This document shows, piece after piece, positions 36,373 to 45,693 of a stretch of DNA of 64,000 bases; the first letter of the stretch is position 1, and every line of letters starts with the position of its first letter. This DNA comes from Stutzerimonas stutzeri (lineage in GTDB: Bacteria > Pseudomonadota > Gammaproteobacteria > Pseudomonadales > Pseudomonadaceae). Under the pieces are notes generated by a model that had not been told where the DNA came from, searched no databases, and worked only from the letters and a program-made list of their open reading frames with translations. The DNA lies in the NCBI GenBank assembly GCA_002345575.1, contig DDVX01000015.1, positions 124,001-188,000 of the forward strand. The letters run 5' to 3'. Position numbers and translations under genes: made by a program.

Positions 36373-37758
36373 ATGGCGCCCATGCTCAAAGATCCCTTCC
36401 AGCGCCTCAATCTCGACCGCGAGGTCCTCAGCGTCAGCCAGCTCAACGGACGGGCTCGACTGCTGCTCGAAGACGTGTTCGCTCAGGTCTGGGTCGAAGG
36501 CGAGATATCCAATCTCGCCCGCCCCGCTTCCGGCCACGTCTATTTCACCCTCAAGGACAAGAACGCCCAGGTACGCTGTGCGCTGTTCAGGCAGAACGCC
36601 CTGCGTGTGCGCCAGGCGCTGCGCGACGGGCTGGCGGTCAAGGTGCGCGGCAAGGTTTCGCTGTTCGAAGGTCGCGGCGATTATCAGCTCATTCTCGACT
36701 TGCTGGAGCCGGCCGGTGATGGTGCGCTGCGTCTAGCCTTCGAGGCACTGAAGGAAAAGCTCGACGCCGAGGGCCTGTTCGACGCCGCCAGCAAACGCGC
36801 CCTGCCCGCTCACCCACAGCGCATCGGTATCGTCAGCTCGCCGACTGGAGCGGTGATACGCGACATCATCTCGGTCTTTGCCCGGCGCGCGCCCCATGTG
36901 GCACTGACACTGGTGCCCACCGCCGTTCAGGGGCGCGAAGCAACGGCGCAGATCGTTCGTGCCCTGGAGCTGGCCGACCGCGGTGGTTTCGATGCATTGA
37001 TCCTCGCCCGCGGCGGCGGCTCTCTTGAAGACCTATGGTGTTTCAACGAAGAAGCTGTCGCCCGCGCGGTCGCTGCCTGCCAGACGCCGATCATCAGCGC
37101 CGTAGGCCACGAGACTGACGTTTCCATTGCCGATTTCGTCGCCGATGTGCGTGCGCCAACGCCCTCCGCCGCTGCTGAACTACTGGCACCCAGCAGCGCG
37201 GATATCCGTCAGCGTCTGGACGGCTTGCGTCAGCGTCTGCTCTTGCGCATGCGCGAGCGGCTGCAGCGTGAGCGCGCTCACCTCGACGGTCTGACCCGAC
37301 GTCTGCGCCACCCCGGGGAGCGCTTGCAGCAACAGGCTCAACGCATCGATGATCTGGAGCAACGTCTGCTGCGCGCTATCGATCGCCGCCTCTGTGCGGG
37401 ACAGGAGCGCCTGGCCAGGCTCGATACCCGGCTCGGCGCGCAACATCCCGGGCGCGCACTGGCCATGTTGCGCCAGCGCCTGGAGCATCTGTCCGCGCGC
37501 ATGCCGCGCGCTATGCAGGAGCGCTTGAATAGCCGTCGCCAGCAACTGCTGGGGCTGGCGCAGACGCTGAATGTCGTTAGCCCGCTGGCAACCCTGTCAC
37601 GGGGTTACAGCATCCTGATTGATGAGCGTGGACAGGCAATTCGCGCGGCCAGTCAGACGCAACCCGGTCAGCGCCTCAAAGCACGCCTGGGCGACGGCGA
37701 ACTGCTGGTACGCGTCGAGGACAACCACCTGGAACCGGTCACACTCCCTCTGCTTTAA
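36373..37758 (+). CDS. xseA: Exodeoxyribonuclease VII large subunit
   Basis: A 461-residue protein. The OB-fold (VWVEGEISNLARPASGHVYF) is followed by the catalytic domain with IGIVSSPTGAVIRDI, ARGGGSLEDLWCFNEE and SAVGHETDVSIADFVAD, then a long Arg/Gln/Leu-rich coiled coil (about 280-400). It degrades single-stranded DNA with XseB. I use the ATG at 36373, which has AAGG upstream; another ATG three codons later would match some orthologues. Confidence 0.96.
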   Translation: MAPMLKDPFQRLNLDREVLSVSQLNGRARLLLEDVFAQVWVEGEISNLARPASGHVYFTLKDKNAQVRCALFRQNALRVRQALRDGLAVKVRGKVSLFEGRGDYQLILDLLEPAGDGALRLAFEALKEKLDAEGLFDAASKRALPAHPQRIGIVSSPTGAVIRDIISVFARRAPHVALTLVPTAVQGREATAQIVRALELADRGGFDALILARGGGSLEDLWCFNEEAVARAVAACQTPIISAVGHETDVSIADFVADVRAPTPSAAAELLAPSSADIRQRLDGLRQRLLLRMRERLQRERAHLDGLTRRLRHPGERLQQQAQRIDDLEQRLLRAIDRRLCAGQERLARLDTRLGAQHPGRALAMLRQRLEHLSARMPRAMQERLNSRRQQLLGLAQTLNVVSPLATLSRGYSILIDERGQAIRAASQTQPGQRLKARLGDGELLVRVEDNHLEPVTLPLL

Positions 37759-37853
37759 CAAACGCCATGTTTACCGTTGTGCAATCAGACGCGCTTTTGA
37801 AGGAACAGGCTCGCCGCGGGCTTTTCCAAAGGCTTTGTGCAAGCGGGAAAGCA

Positions 37854-37881
37854 AGGCCCGACAGGAATACCTGTCGGGCCT
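37854..37881. terminator. Bidirectional terminator hairpin between xseA and the terC-like gene
   Basis: AGGCCCGACAGG and CCTGTCGGGCCT pair over 12 bp around a 4-nt loop. It lies between the convergent stops at 37758 and 37906. U-runs are weak on both sides. Confidence 0.7.
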
Positions 37882-37905
37882 CGTTCAGAGCTGAAGTCTG
37901 CTGCG

Positions 37906-39471
37906 TTACGACGGCTGATCGATCCGTTTGAGCATAAGTCCCGTGACCCGCCGGTCCCTGACCTCGGTGACAAGTAGGTGCCAGTCGGCGTGCTCGACCT
38001 GATCGCCCGTCACTGGCAGGCGATCGAGCAGGCTCATCACCAGCCCGGCCAGAGTCTGGTAATCGTCGGTTGCCACCGCGCGAAAACCGAGGCGCTCGCG
38101 CAGTACCGCAAGGTTAACCGCACCATTGACACGATAACGGCCTTCCACCTGTTCGATATACGGGCCCTCCACCTCATAAGCATCAGGCAACTCACCGGCA
38201 ATGGCTTCGAGGATGTCGGTCAGCGTTAGCAGGCCTTCGAAACCGCCGAACTCGTTGACCACGAAAGCGATATGGGTCGAAGCCTGGCGCATCTGCTCCA
38301 ACGCGCTAAGCACCGTGCTGCTGTCGGGCAGGTTGATCGGCGCACGCACCAGGGACTCGATATCCGGCGTTTGCCCATTGAGCAGCGCTCTGAGCAATTC
38401 ATTCTTGTGCACATAGCCCAGCGGTTCGTCCGGCAGGTCAGCGCGCGCCACCACCAAACGTGAATGCGGCGAATTGAGCAGTGCGGCCTGCACGTTCTCA
38501 GCCTCATCGCCAAGGGTAATGCGGTCCACTTCCATACGGTCGGTCATCACCTTGCGGATGGACTGCTCGGCCAGGTTGAGCACGCTGCTGATCATCACCC
38601 GCTCCCGGCGGTTAAACAGCGAACCGCTATCGGCCTGATTGCCAGTCGCCACCATGTCGGCGATCTCGTCATCCAACTCGTCGGCCTCCATCTTGCCGCC
38701 TAACAGACGCAGCACCGCATGGGCGGTGCGCTCACGCAGCGGGCGGGTGCCTTGCAGGCTGCGTTTGCGACGCGAGCGGGCCAGCTGGTTGAAAAACTCG
38801 ATGGTGATGGAGAAACCAATGGCCGCGTACAGGTAGCCTTTCGGGATGTGATAGCCCAGACCTTCAGCGGTGAGGCTGAAGCCGATCATCATCAAAAAGC
38901 CCAGGCAGAGCATGATTACCGTAGGCCGAGCGTTGACGAAGGCCGTCAGTGGCTTGCTCGCCAGCAGCATCAGGGTCATGGAGATGATCACCGCGATCAT
39001 CATCACCTGCAGGTGTTCCACCATACCCACTGCAGTGATCACCGCATCGAGCGAGAACACCGCATCCAGCACGATGATCTGCGCCACTACCGGCCAGAAA
39101 CGTGCATAGGCCTTGCTGCCGCTTTGCTGGTGCATGCGCCCTTCGAGACGCTCGTGCAGCTCCATGGTGGCTTTGAACAGCAGGAACAGACCGCCGCCAA
39201 GCATGATCAGGTCGCGCCCGGAGAAGCTCTTGCCGAAGAGTTCGATCAACGGATTGGTTAGCGTCACCAGCCAGGCGATGCTCGCCAGCAAGCCCAGGCG
39301 CATCACCAACGCAAGGCTCAGGCCGATTACTCGCGCACGGTCACGCTGCTCGGGCGGTAGCTTGTCCGCGAGAATGGCGATGAAGACCAGGTTGTCGATG
39401 CCCAGGACGATTTCGAGAATGATCAGGGTGAGAAGGCCTAGCCAGGCCGTGGGATCAGCAATCCATTCCAT
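37906..39471 (-). CDS. TerC-family membrane protein with CBS and CorC/HlyC domains
   Basis: A 521-residue protein. The TerC domain (about 1-240) has several membrane helices and the acidic motifs LEIVLGIDNLVFIA and LDAVFSLDAVITA. It is followed by a CBS pair (MEVDRITL...; PINLPDSSTVLSALEQMR) and a C-terminal CorC_HlyC domain (YRVNGAVNLAVLRERLGF). Relatives affect metal-ion export (Mn, Co/Mg) at the inner membrane. A G/C hairpin at 39570-39599 lies in its leader. Confidence 0.93.
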   Translation of the reverse strand: MEWIADPTAWLGLLTLIILEIVLGIDNLVFIAILADKLPPEQRDRARVIGLSLALVMRLGLLASIAWLVTLTNPLIELFGKSFSGRDLIMLGGGLFLLFKATMELHERLEGRMHQQSGSKAYARFWPVVAQIIVLDAVFSLDAVITAVGMVEHLQVMMIAVIISMTLMLLASKPLTAFVNARPTVIMLCLGFLMMIGFSLTAEGLGYHIPKGYLYAAIGFSITIEFFNQLARSRRKRSLQGTRPLRERTAHAVLRLLGGKMEADELDDEIADMVATGNQADSGSLFNRRERVMISSVLNLAEQSIRKVMTDRMEVDRITLGDEAENVQAALLNSPHSRLVVARADLPDEPLGYVHKNELLRALLNGQTPDIESLVRAPINLPDSSTVLSALEQMRQASTHIAFVVNEFGGFEGLLTLTDILEAIAGELPDAYEVEGPYIEQVEGRYRVNGAVNLAVLRERLGFRAVATDDYQTLAGLVMSLLDRLPVTGDQVEHADWHLLVTEVRDRRVTGLMLKRIDQPS

Positions 39472-39784
39472 ATTTGCGGCCTCCGCTAGGCAGCTTATAT
39501 GGCGTAGCGCAAAGCGTGCGCAGTGGGAAGATGGAGAATGGAATGCCTGCAGAGCAGTAGCTGAAAAGTGCCGCGCTTGTCAGGACCGACGAGCGCGGCT
39601 GGGTACAGGGGATGTTCATGAAACCCTTGCTAGTGGAATAGGGACGCAGAGATTAATAGTGATTACCGGGCGAGTCACCACGGATTCTTTACCAGTGTTT
39701 TCCAATACGCCCAACGGGCCATGCCCCTTTCCTCCTCCTGCGGTTTACGCGAGGATGAGCCGTCCTGTTCAAGCGGAACCGCTC
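39472..39784. other. Divergent intergenic region of terC-like and M23 peptidase genes
   Basis: It holds promoters for both genes. GCCGCGCT/AGCGCGGC (39570-39577 and 39592-39599) form an 8-bp hairpin in the terC-side leader. I looked for a yybP-ykoY manganese riboswitch, common before terC genes, and did not find its conserved pieces. Confidence 0.4.
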
Positions 39785-40609
39785 ATGCCACGCGTCATTG
39801 TTTTCCTGCTTTCACTCGCAATCAGCCTTCCCGTCCATGCCGAGGGTTTTATCACTCGCCTGCTGAACAAGCCCGTACCCGGCGGTGTGGCCGTGGTCGA
39901 GCTGGGCAACGGCGCCACGCCACCGCAGGTGCGCTATCAGGACAAACCGGCGCTGGTGATCCGCGAAGACGGCCAGCGCTGGATAGCAATCCTCGGTATT
40001 CCGCTTACGGTCAAACCCGGCCAGCAGCAGGTGTATGTCGACGGCAGCCCGCGCCGCTTTCAGGTCCAGCCGCGCGAATACCGCGCCCAGCACATCACCC
40101 TGAAGAACCAGCGCCAGGTCAACCCGAACCCCGACGATCTCAAACGCATCGAGCGCGAACTGTCCGAGCAGACGTCTGCCTATCGCCAGTTCAGCCCCAA
40201 CCAGCCCAGCAACCTGCTGTTCGACAAACCTGTTGATGGCCCGCTCTCGTCCCCATTCGGACTGCGCCGCTTCTTCAATGGCGAGGAGCGCAACCCTCAT
40301 TCCGGGCTGGATTTCGCCGCCAAAGCCGGCACACCGATCAAGTCACCGGCGGCAGGACGGGTGATTCTTACCGGCGACTATTTCTTCAACGGCAAGACGG
40401 TTTTCCTCGACCACGGCCAGGGGCTGATCAGCATGTTTTGCCACCTGTCGGCCATCGACGTAAAAGTCGGCGATCAGCTGGGGCGTGGCGACATCCTTGG
40501 CAAGGTAGGTGCAACCGGCCGCGCCACGGGACCGCACCTGCACTGGAACGTGAGCCTCAACGATGCCCGCATCGACCCATCGATATTCATCGGCGCGTTC
40601 AAGCACTGA
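39785..40609 (+). CDS. Secreted M23 (LytM-type) peptidase
   Basis: A 274-residue protein with a signal peptide (about 1-19, SLPVHA), an Ig-like N-terminal domain, and a C-terminal M23 domain with the zinc ligands in NPHSGLDFAAKAG and the HLHW motif; FGLRRFFNGE precedes them. It probably cuts peptidoglycan cross-links in the periplasm. I start at the ATG at 39785, directly before the signal sequence; an ATG at 39755 is too close to its GAGG. Confidence 0.92.
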   Translation: MPRVIVFLLSLAISLPVHAEGFITRLLNKPVPGGVAVVELGNGATPPQVRYQDKPALVIREDGQRWIAILGIPLTVKPGQQQVYVDGSPRRFQVQPREYRAQHITLKNQRQVNPNPDDLKRIERELSEQTSAYRQFSPNQPSNLLFDKPVDGPLSSPFGLRRFFNGEERNPHSGLDFAAKAGTPIKSPAAGRVILTGDYFFNGKTVFLDHGQGLISMFCHLSAIDVKVGDQLGRGDILGKVGATGRATGPHLHWNVSLNDARIDPSIFIGAFKH

Positions 40610-40642
40610 TTCAGTCTTAAGATAACAACAAGGAAAATACCC

Positions 40643-41185
40643 ATGCGCATCAAAGCCACCCAATCCACGCTGCTTATCGTCGACATTCAGGAGCGGCTGC
40701 TACCGGCGATTCTCGACGGCGAAAGCATGATTGAGAACACCTCCTGGCTGCAGCAGATCGCCCGACGGATGAACGTACCGACCCTGATTACCGAGCAGTA
40801 CAGCAAGGGCCTGGGCGCGACGGTGCCGGTCCTTCGCGAGGGCGTCGAAGCCGATGCGATCCTGGAAAAGATGGATTTTTCAGCCGCCGCAGATGGCGAA
40901 CTTTTCAAGCGCCCCGGCGGCGAGCGACAGCAGTTCGTGGTGTGCGGCTGCGAAACCCACGTCTGCGTGATGCAGACCGTGCTCGATCTGCTGGAGCGCG
41001 GCAATCAGGTATTCGTCGTTGAGGAAGCGGTCAGCTCCCGCCGCGCCTCGGACAAAGCTCTGGCCCTGGCCCGCATGCGCCAGGCGGGTGCCAAGATCGT
41101 ATCGCGAGAAATGGTCGCGTTTGAATGGATGGAGCGCGCAGGTACGGACCTGTTCAGAAGCATCAGCCGCGAATTCATTCGCTGA
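40643..41185 (+). CDS. Isochorismatase-like hydrolase
   Basis: A 180-residue cysteine hydrolase. The catalytic Asp is in LLIVDIQERLLP, a Lys in LEKMDFSA and the Cys in VCGCETHVCVMQT. Related to YcaC. The substrate is unknown and the name does not imply isochorismate. AAGGAAA precedes the ATG. It lies 33 bp after the M23 gene and may be cotranscribed. Confidence 0.92.
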   Translation: MRIKATQSTLLIVDIQERLLPAILDGESMIENTSWLQQIARRMNVPTLITEQYSKGLGATVPVLREGVEADAILEKMDFSAAADGELFKRPGGERQQFVVCGCETHVCVMQTVLDLLERGNQVFVVEEAVSSRRASDKALALARMRQAGAKIVSREMVAFEWMERAGTDLFRSISREFIR

Positions 41186-41289
41186 GCCTGAATTTTTTCG
41201 CTGCTCCGTTTGGGACTGTCTGGTGGATTTGTTAAGGTCCGCCACCTTGCGGCACGTTCTGCCACATCGAGAACCGAACGGAGTAACAA

Positions 41290-42573
41290 ATGACTGACGA
41301 GTTTGCCGGCTGGCTGGAGTGGCTAAGAGCCCACCCTGAACTGCAGACACTGGTCGCCTGTACGGCGCTGATCTTTGCTGCCTGGCTGTCCAACTGGGTA
41401 GTCAAACGCATCTTGGTGCGTGGCCTTTACAGCCTGCTACGCCATGCACGTGATGCGCAGCTGCAGGACTTCGGAGTCATCAAGCGGTTGTCCAATATCG
41501 TCCCAGCGCTAGTGCTGTCGATTGGCGTCAACGCGGTTCCAGGGCTGCCGGAAGCGGCCGTGACGGTGGTGAAGAACGTCTGCGGTGGCTTTATCGTCCT
41601 GACCATTGCACTCGCCCTGGCTGCAGTGCTGGACATCATCAATCTGCTCTATCAGCGGCGTGCCGACGCCCACCTGCACCCTATCAAGGGCTATCTGCAG
41701 GTGGTAAAGATCGTGCTCTACGCCATAGCCACCATCCTCATCATTGCGACCCTTATCGATCGGTCGCCGCTGATTCTGCTATCCGGCCTCGGCGCCATGG
41801 CCGCAGTGTTGATGTTGATCTTCCAGGACACTCTGCTGTCGCTGGTAGCCAGCGTCCAAATCTCTTCCAACGACCTGATCCGCGTCGGCGACTGGGTAGA
41901 GATGCCGCAGCTCAATGCAGATGGCGACGTGATCGACATTGCTCTGCACACGGTCAAGATCCAGAACTGGGACAAGACGATCACCAGCATTCCCACCAAG
42001 CGCTTCATCACCGATTCGTTCAAGAACTGGCGCGGCATGCAGGAAAGCGGCGGTCGACGGATCAAGCGAGCGATTTACCTGGATCAACAGAGCGTGCATT
42101 TCCTTGATGCTGAGGAGCGCAAGCATCTGTACCGCTTCAACCTGCTGGAGGAATACCTAACGGAGAAGCGCAAGGAAATCGATGCCTGGAACGAGAAGCT
42201 CGCCGAGCGTGGCCAGGAACCGGTCAACACCCGTCGGGTCACCAACATCGGCACCTTCAGGGCCTATGTCGAGCGCTACCTGCGCAGCCATCCGGGCATC
42301 CACCAGAACATGACCTTCATCGTGCGCCAGCTGGCCCCCACCGCAGACGGTCTGCCTCTGGAAATCTACTGTTTCACCAACACCGTGGCTTGGGTGCAAT
42401 ACGAGGCGATCCAGTCGGACGTCTTCGATCACCTGCTGGCGATCTTGCCTGAGTTTGGGTTGCGCGTATTCCAACACCCCAGCGGGGCCGATATGCGCTC
42501 CTGGTGCGAAGGCCTTGAAACGCGTGGCGAACCCTCGCTGCCTCGCCTGGAATCTGAGCAGGCGCCGGTCTGA
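41290..42573 (+). CDS. Mechanosensitive ion channel, YbdG-like MscS family
   Basis: A 427-residue protein with about five membrane segments before the MscS beta domain (FQDTLLSLVASVQISSNDLIRVGDWVEM, in part). YbdG-type features include HTVKIQNWDKTITSIPTKRF and a C-terminal domain with an extended loop (NTRRVTNIGTFRAYVERYL). It is a tension-gated channel of the inner membrane that helps survive osmotic downshift. GGAG precedes the ATG. Confidence 0.93.
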   Translation: MTDEFAGWLEWLRAHPELQTLVACTALIFAAWLSNWVVKRILVRGLYSLLRHARDAQLQDFGVIKRLSNIVPALVLSIGVNAVPGLPEAAVTVVKNVCGGFIVLTIALALAAVLDIINLLYQRRADAHLHPIKGYLQVVKIVLYAIATILIIATLIDRSPLILLSGLGAMAAVLMLIFQDTLLSLVASVQISSNDLIRVGDWVEMPQLNADGDVIDIALHTVKIQNWDKTITSIPTKRFITDSFKNWRGMQESGGRRIKRAIYLDQQSVHFLDAEERKHLYRFNLLEEYLTEKRKEIDAWNEKLAERGQEPVNTRRVTNIGTFRAYVERYLRSHPGIHQNMTFIVRQLAPTADGLPLEIYCFTNTVAWVQYEAIQSDVFDHLLAILPEFGLRVFQHPSGADMRSWCEGLETRGEPSLPRLESEQAPV

Positions 42574-42592
42574 GGATCGGGCCAGTTCCAAT

Positions 42593-42735
42593 CGTAGGTT
42601 GGCGCTGAGGCACGAAGCACACAGGGCGGCCTCTGACTCTGCCCATTGCTTCATCCTTGATGCCAGCGTCGCGGGCTTCCACGTACCCGCGCTTCAGCGC
42701 CAACTTACGTCCGGAGCGGGAATTGCTCCCGCTTC
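42593..42735. repeat. Inverted repeats between convergent genes, including a terminator-like hairpin
   Basis: CGTAGGTTGGCGCTGA (42593-42608) pairs with TCAGCGCCAACTTACG (42694-42709) with one mismatch; this GTAGGTTGGCGCT unit resembles a common Pseudomonas intergenic repeat. Next to it AGCGGGA-ATTGC-TCCCGCT (42716-42734) forms a hairpin that probably ends transcription of one or both genes. Confidence 0.6.
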
Positions 42736-42750
42736 CTTACCATCATCGAA

Positions 42751-44958
42751 TCAGAAGCTCATATCGACACGGGCCCAGTAAGTGCGGCCCGGTTCGTTGA
42801 CCCGCGTGGTGGGGTCAAGCCCGTAATCTGCAAAGCCGGCACTACCCGCCAGATTGAGGTGCTCGCTGTAGTTTTTGTTCGTCAGATTGTCGATACCTGC
42901 ACTGAGCTTGAAGTGCTTGTTCAGGCGATACGCGCCATTGACCGCCAGTACGCCAAAGCCGGCACTCTCGTCAAAGTCCTTGCCGACCACGGTCCCCTGA
43001 TTCTCGGCCACTCGCCCCTGAGACGCGGCTACCCGCCACAGCCCACTGGCGCTCCAGTTGTCGCGCTCGTAGGTCAGGCCAAGGCGCCCTTCCAGAGGCG
43101 GAATCTGCGGCATGGCGCGATCGTCGCTGCGGTTCTTGCCCCAGGCGTAGGCCAGGCTCGCCTCGGTCTTCCAGTTGCCAGCGAAACGGTAGCTTGCGCC
43201 CGCTTCAGCACCGGCAATGGTCGCATCGATGTTGCTGACCTCGGCCCGGAGCATGCCCGGCATCACCCCAGGCACATAGCTGAACAGGATGTAATCTTCG
43301 ACCAGGCCGGCATAGGCTGAAACCCAGGCTTCCAAGGGCCCCCTGGCATACTGCAGACCGACATCCAGCTGGGTGGTCTTCTCCGGTCTCACCGAGTCGA
43401 ATGGCTGCACCGTGCCGACCGGTCCCGGATTGGAAACGAACAGTTCCCAGTAGTCCGGAAAGCGCTCGGCATGACCAAGACCGGCGTACCAGGTGGCCGG
43501 CAGGCTGATGAGTTCTTCCTCGTAACGCACGAAGCCGCTGTAGAGCATGTCGCGACGGGTTTCACCGGCGGTTGGGTTGTCCCAATCCTGACTGATCGGC
43601 ATGCCCATGGGATTCGTCAGCGTCGTGTGGTGGCTGTTGAAGAACTCGCGCTCGTCAGTCGCTTCGTGAAGATCAAGGCGCAGCCCGCCGAGGATTTTCT
43701 CGCGCTCGCCAAGCTGCCAGGTCAGCTCACCAAATACCCCGTAGCTGTGCATCATGGCGTCCGGTACCCAGGGCAAGGCATCGCTGCCAGCTGCGGCGAC
43801 CATCTGGTTGACGTGCAGGGACGGGTTCATGACCTTGCGATGCTCGCTGCGCTGCGCATCGACCCCGGCCTTCAGTTCCAGGTCGGTCCACTGCCAGGTA
43901 CCGATCAAACGCCCACCCAATGTGCGTCGATCAACGCGAGAGAGCATCGGCTGCATCATCATCCCGCTCGGGACGAAGTCACGCAGGCTGTAGTTGTCCA
44001 TGATGTGGTCGGCGTAGTTGTAGTAAACCTGCGCCTCGACTCCATAGAAGGTGTCGCCAATATTGGTTTTCTCGAAGCGCAAGCCCAGGCTTTCACGCTG
44101 GAACTGGCTACCGTCCATGCCACGCCCGGCGTAGCGGGCGTAACCGTCACCACGCCCTGCGGTCAGTTCGACCAGCGTGTCCGCGTCCGGTGTCCAGCCC
44201 AGCGCCACATCGGTGTTCCACTTATCGTAGCGAGAAGGCAGGGTATCGCCGTTGCCATCTTCATAGTCGTCAGCCTGAGAGCTATTGGCCATCAGCCGGG
44301 CGTAGCCCTGTTCACTGCCGGCTGCAGCGTCCAGGTTGCGATCGAAGCGACCGTTGGAGCCCGTCAGCAGACTGGCGTTGAGGCGGTAGTCGGGCTCGCT
44401 GAACTGTTCTGGCTCGCGCTCGAACAAGACGGTCGCAGCCGAAGCGCCGGCGCCCCACAGCACGCTTTGCGGCCCTTTGATGACCGTCAGCTTGTCGTAG
44501 GTATCCGGACTGATGTATGAACTCGGCGAATCCATGCGATTCGGGCAGGCGCCGAGCATTTCACCGCCGTTGCTCAGCAACTTCAGGCGCGACCCGAACA
44601 TGCCTCGGAACACCGGGTCGCCGTTCACCCCGCCGTTACGCACAGCCGAAAAGCCGGGAATGGTTTTCAGATAATCCCCAGCATCGCTGGCAGGAACGGG
44701 CTGGCGCGGTATTTTCGGATCGGTGATCACCGTCAACGGCGACTGCTGTGCAACACCAGTGATGACCATAGGCGCCAGCTGCACAGATTCATGCTCGACA
44801 TAGTGGTGATGAGCAGCTTGCTCGGCTGCGATTACACCGCTGGCGAGCATGCCCAACAGGGCCGCATGAGCGAATTGCCAGCGCAGCCGCGAAGGTTGAA
44901 TCGAAAAGGTATCGGATAGGCGCGCGCGCGCCTGAGGGCCACGAATAGTACGGGACAT
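42751..44958 (-). CDS. oprC: TonB-dependent copper receptor OprC
   Basis: A 735-residue outer-membrane receptor. The signal region ends near VIAAEQAAHHHYVEHE, which is His-rich. The plug contains GACPNRMD, in which Cys138 and Met142 form the CxxxM copper site known from P. aeruginosa OprC; then ISPDTYDKLTVIKGPQSVLWG (in part) and a beta-barrel ending in VDMSF. The start is the ATG at 44958. A DUF2946 gene 55 bp upstream on the same strand probably belongs to the operon. Confidence 0.95.
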   Translation of the reverse strand: MSRTIRGPQARARLSDTFSIQPSRLRWQFAHAALLGMLASGVIAAEQAAHHHYVEHESVQLAPMVITGVAQQSPLTVITDPKIPRQPVPASDAGDYLKTIPGFSAVRNGGVNGDPVFRGMFGSRLKLLSNGGEMLGACPNRMDSPSSYISPDTYDKLTVIKGPQSVLWGAGASAATVLFEREPEQFSEPDYRLNASLLTGSNGRFDRNLDAAAGSEQGYARLMANSSQADDYEDGNGDTLPSRYDKWNTDVALGWTPDADTLVELTAGRGDGYARYAGRGMDGSQFQRESLGLRFEKTNIGDTFYGVEAQVYYNYADHIMDNYSLRDFVPSGMMMQPMLSRVDRRTLGGRLIGTWQWTDLELKAGVDAQRSEHRKVMNPSLHVNQMVAAAGSDALPWVPDAMMHSYGVFGELTWQLGEREKILGGLRLDLHEATDEREFFNSHHTTLTNPMGMPISQDWDNPTAGETRRDMLYSGFVRYEEELISLPATWYAGLGHAERFPDYWELFVSNPGPVGTVQPFDSVRPEKTTQLDVGLQYARGPLEAWVSAYAGLVEDYILFSYVPGVMPGMLRAEVSNIDATIAGAEAGASYRFAGNWKTEASLAYAWGKNRSDDRAMPQIPPLEGRLGLTYERDNWSASGLWRVAASQGRVAENQGTVVGKDFDESAGFGVLAVNGAYRLNKHFKLSAGIDNLTNKNYSEHLNLAGSAGFADYGLDPTTRVNEPGRTYWARVDMSF

Positions 44959-45013
44959 AAGCAATTTCCACTTTCCAATGGTGTTGAGTGCCGTGAGGAC
45001 ACGGCTCCAGACA

Positions 45014-45397
45014 TCAGCAGTTGAGAGGTGGAGGTGCTCGCGCATAGCCACTACTGCGTCGCAGCGTGCGGGACAGCGGCGTAGCGGGCAGCGGCTGAAA
45101 ATGCTCCGGCTCATGCCTCGGCAAAGCCAGATCGAGGGAAAGGGTCAGTGGCGGGTTGAGGGTTAGCAGCTCGCAGTAGCCGCACATCTCCAGTGCGGTA
45201 AGCCAGGTCGGCTGCTGGTGATGACCGTGGGCTGACGTAGAGTGCTCATCATGACCTGCATGATGCTCATGCCCGTTCATCGACGTCGCGGTGGCTTGCG
45301 TCGCCTGCATTGCCGAGTACAACGGACCGACATGAATCATCAGCATGGCAAACAGGCCAAGCCAGATACTCAATGTCGAAAGCCGTCTTTTCTGCAC
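45014..45397 (-). CDS. DUF2946 protein associated with copper uptake
   Basis: A 127-residue protein starting at a GTG (45397) with AAGGA about 7 nt upstream. A single hydrophobic segment (LSTLSIWLGLFAMLMIHVGP) is followed by a His-rich stretch (GHEHHAGHDEHSTSAHGHH) and MCGYCELL, a possible Cu-binding set. DUF2946 genes often sit by TonB copper receptors, as here. The longer frame from 45508 is possible but unsupported. Confidence 0.8.
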   Translation of the reverse strand: MQKRRLSTLSIWLGLFAMLMIHVGPLYSAMQATQATATSMNGHEHHAGHDEHSTSAHGHHQQPTWLTALEMCGYCELLTLNPPLTLSLDLALPRHEPEHFQPLPATPLSRTLRRSSGYARAPPPLNC

Positions 45398-45693
45398 CGG
45401 CAAATCCTTGCTAAACGATGATCGGGCCCATGCAGCGCCAGCGGTTTTGATAATCGCATGAGCAGTTGAGGCAAGTGACTGCGACATGTGGACGCAAAGC
45501 CAGAGCAAGCAGGACGACCTAAAAAACAGTTATTCAGCGAATAAATCCAACAACAATTAAAATTAAGACGATTAATTCCAATTTCTTAGTACCTCTTGCA
45601 CAAAAGACCTTTCAGGCTCTAAGTTCGCACCATAACTGGCCACCTGAACTGGCCCTGATTGCCGTCGCCACAAGCGAACTCCAAGGAAACACC
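45398..45693. other. AT-rich divergent promoter region of DUF2946/oprC and leuA
   Basis: The part at 45520-45600 is clearly AT-rich compared with its surroundings, as expected for the leuA promoter. I see no leader peptide with Leu codons and no convincing attenuator. Confidence 0.45.

Noticed and set aside
39472..39660. yybP-ykoY manganese riboswitch before the TerC gene
   Set aside because: Only a simple G/C hairpin is present; the conserved purine-rich pieces are absent.
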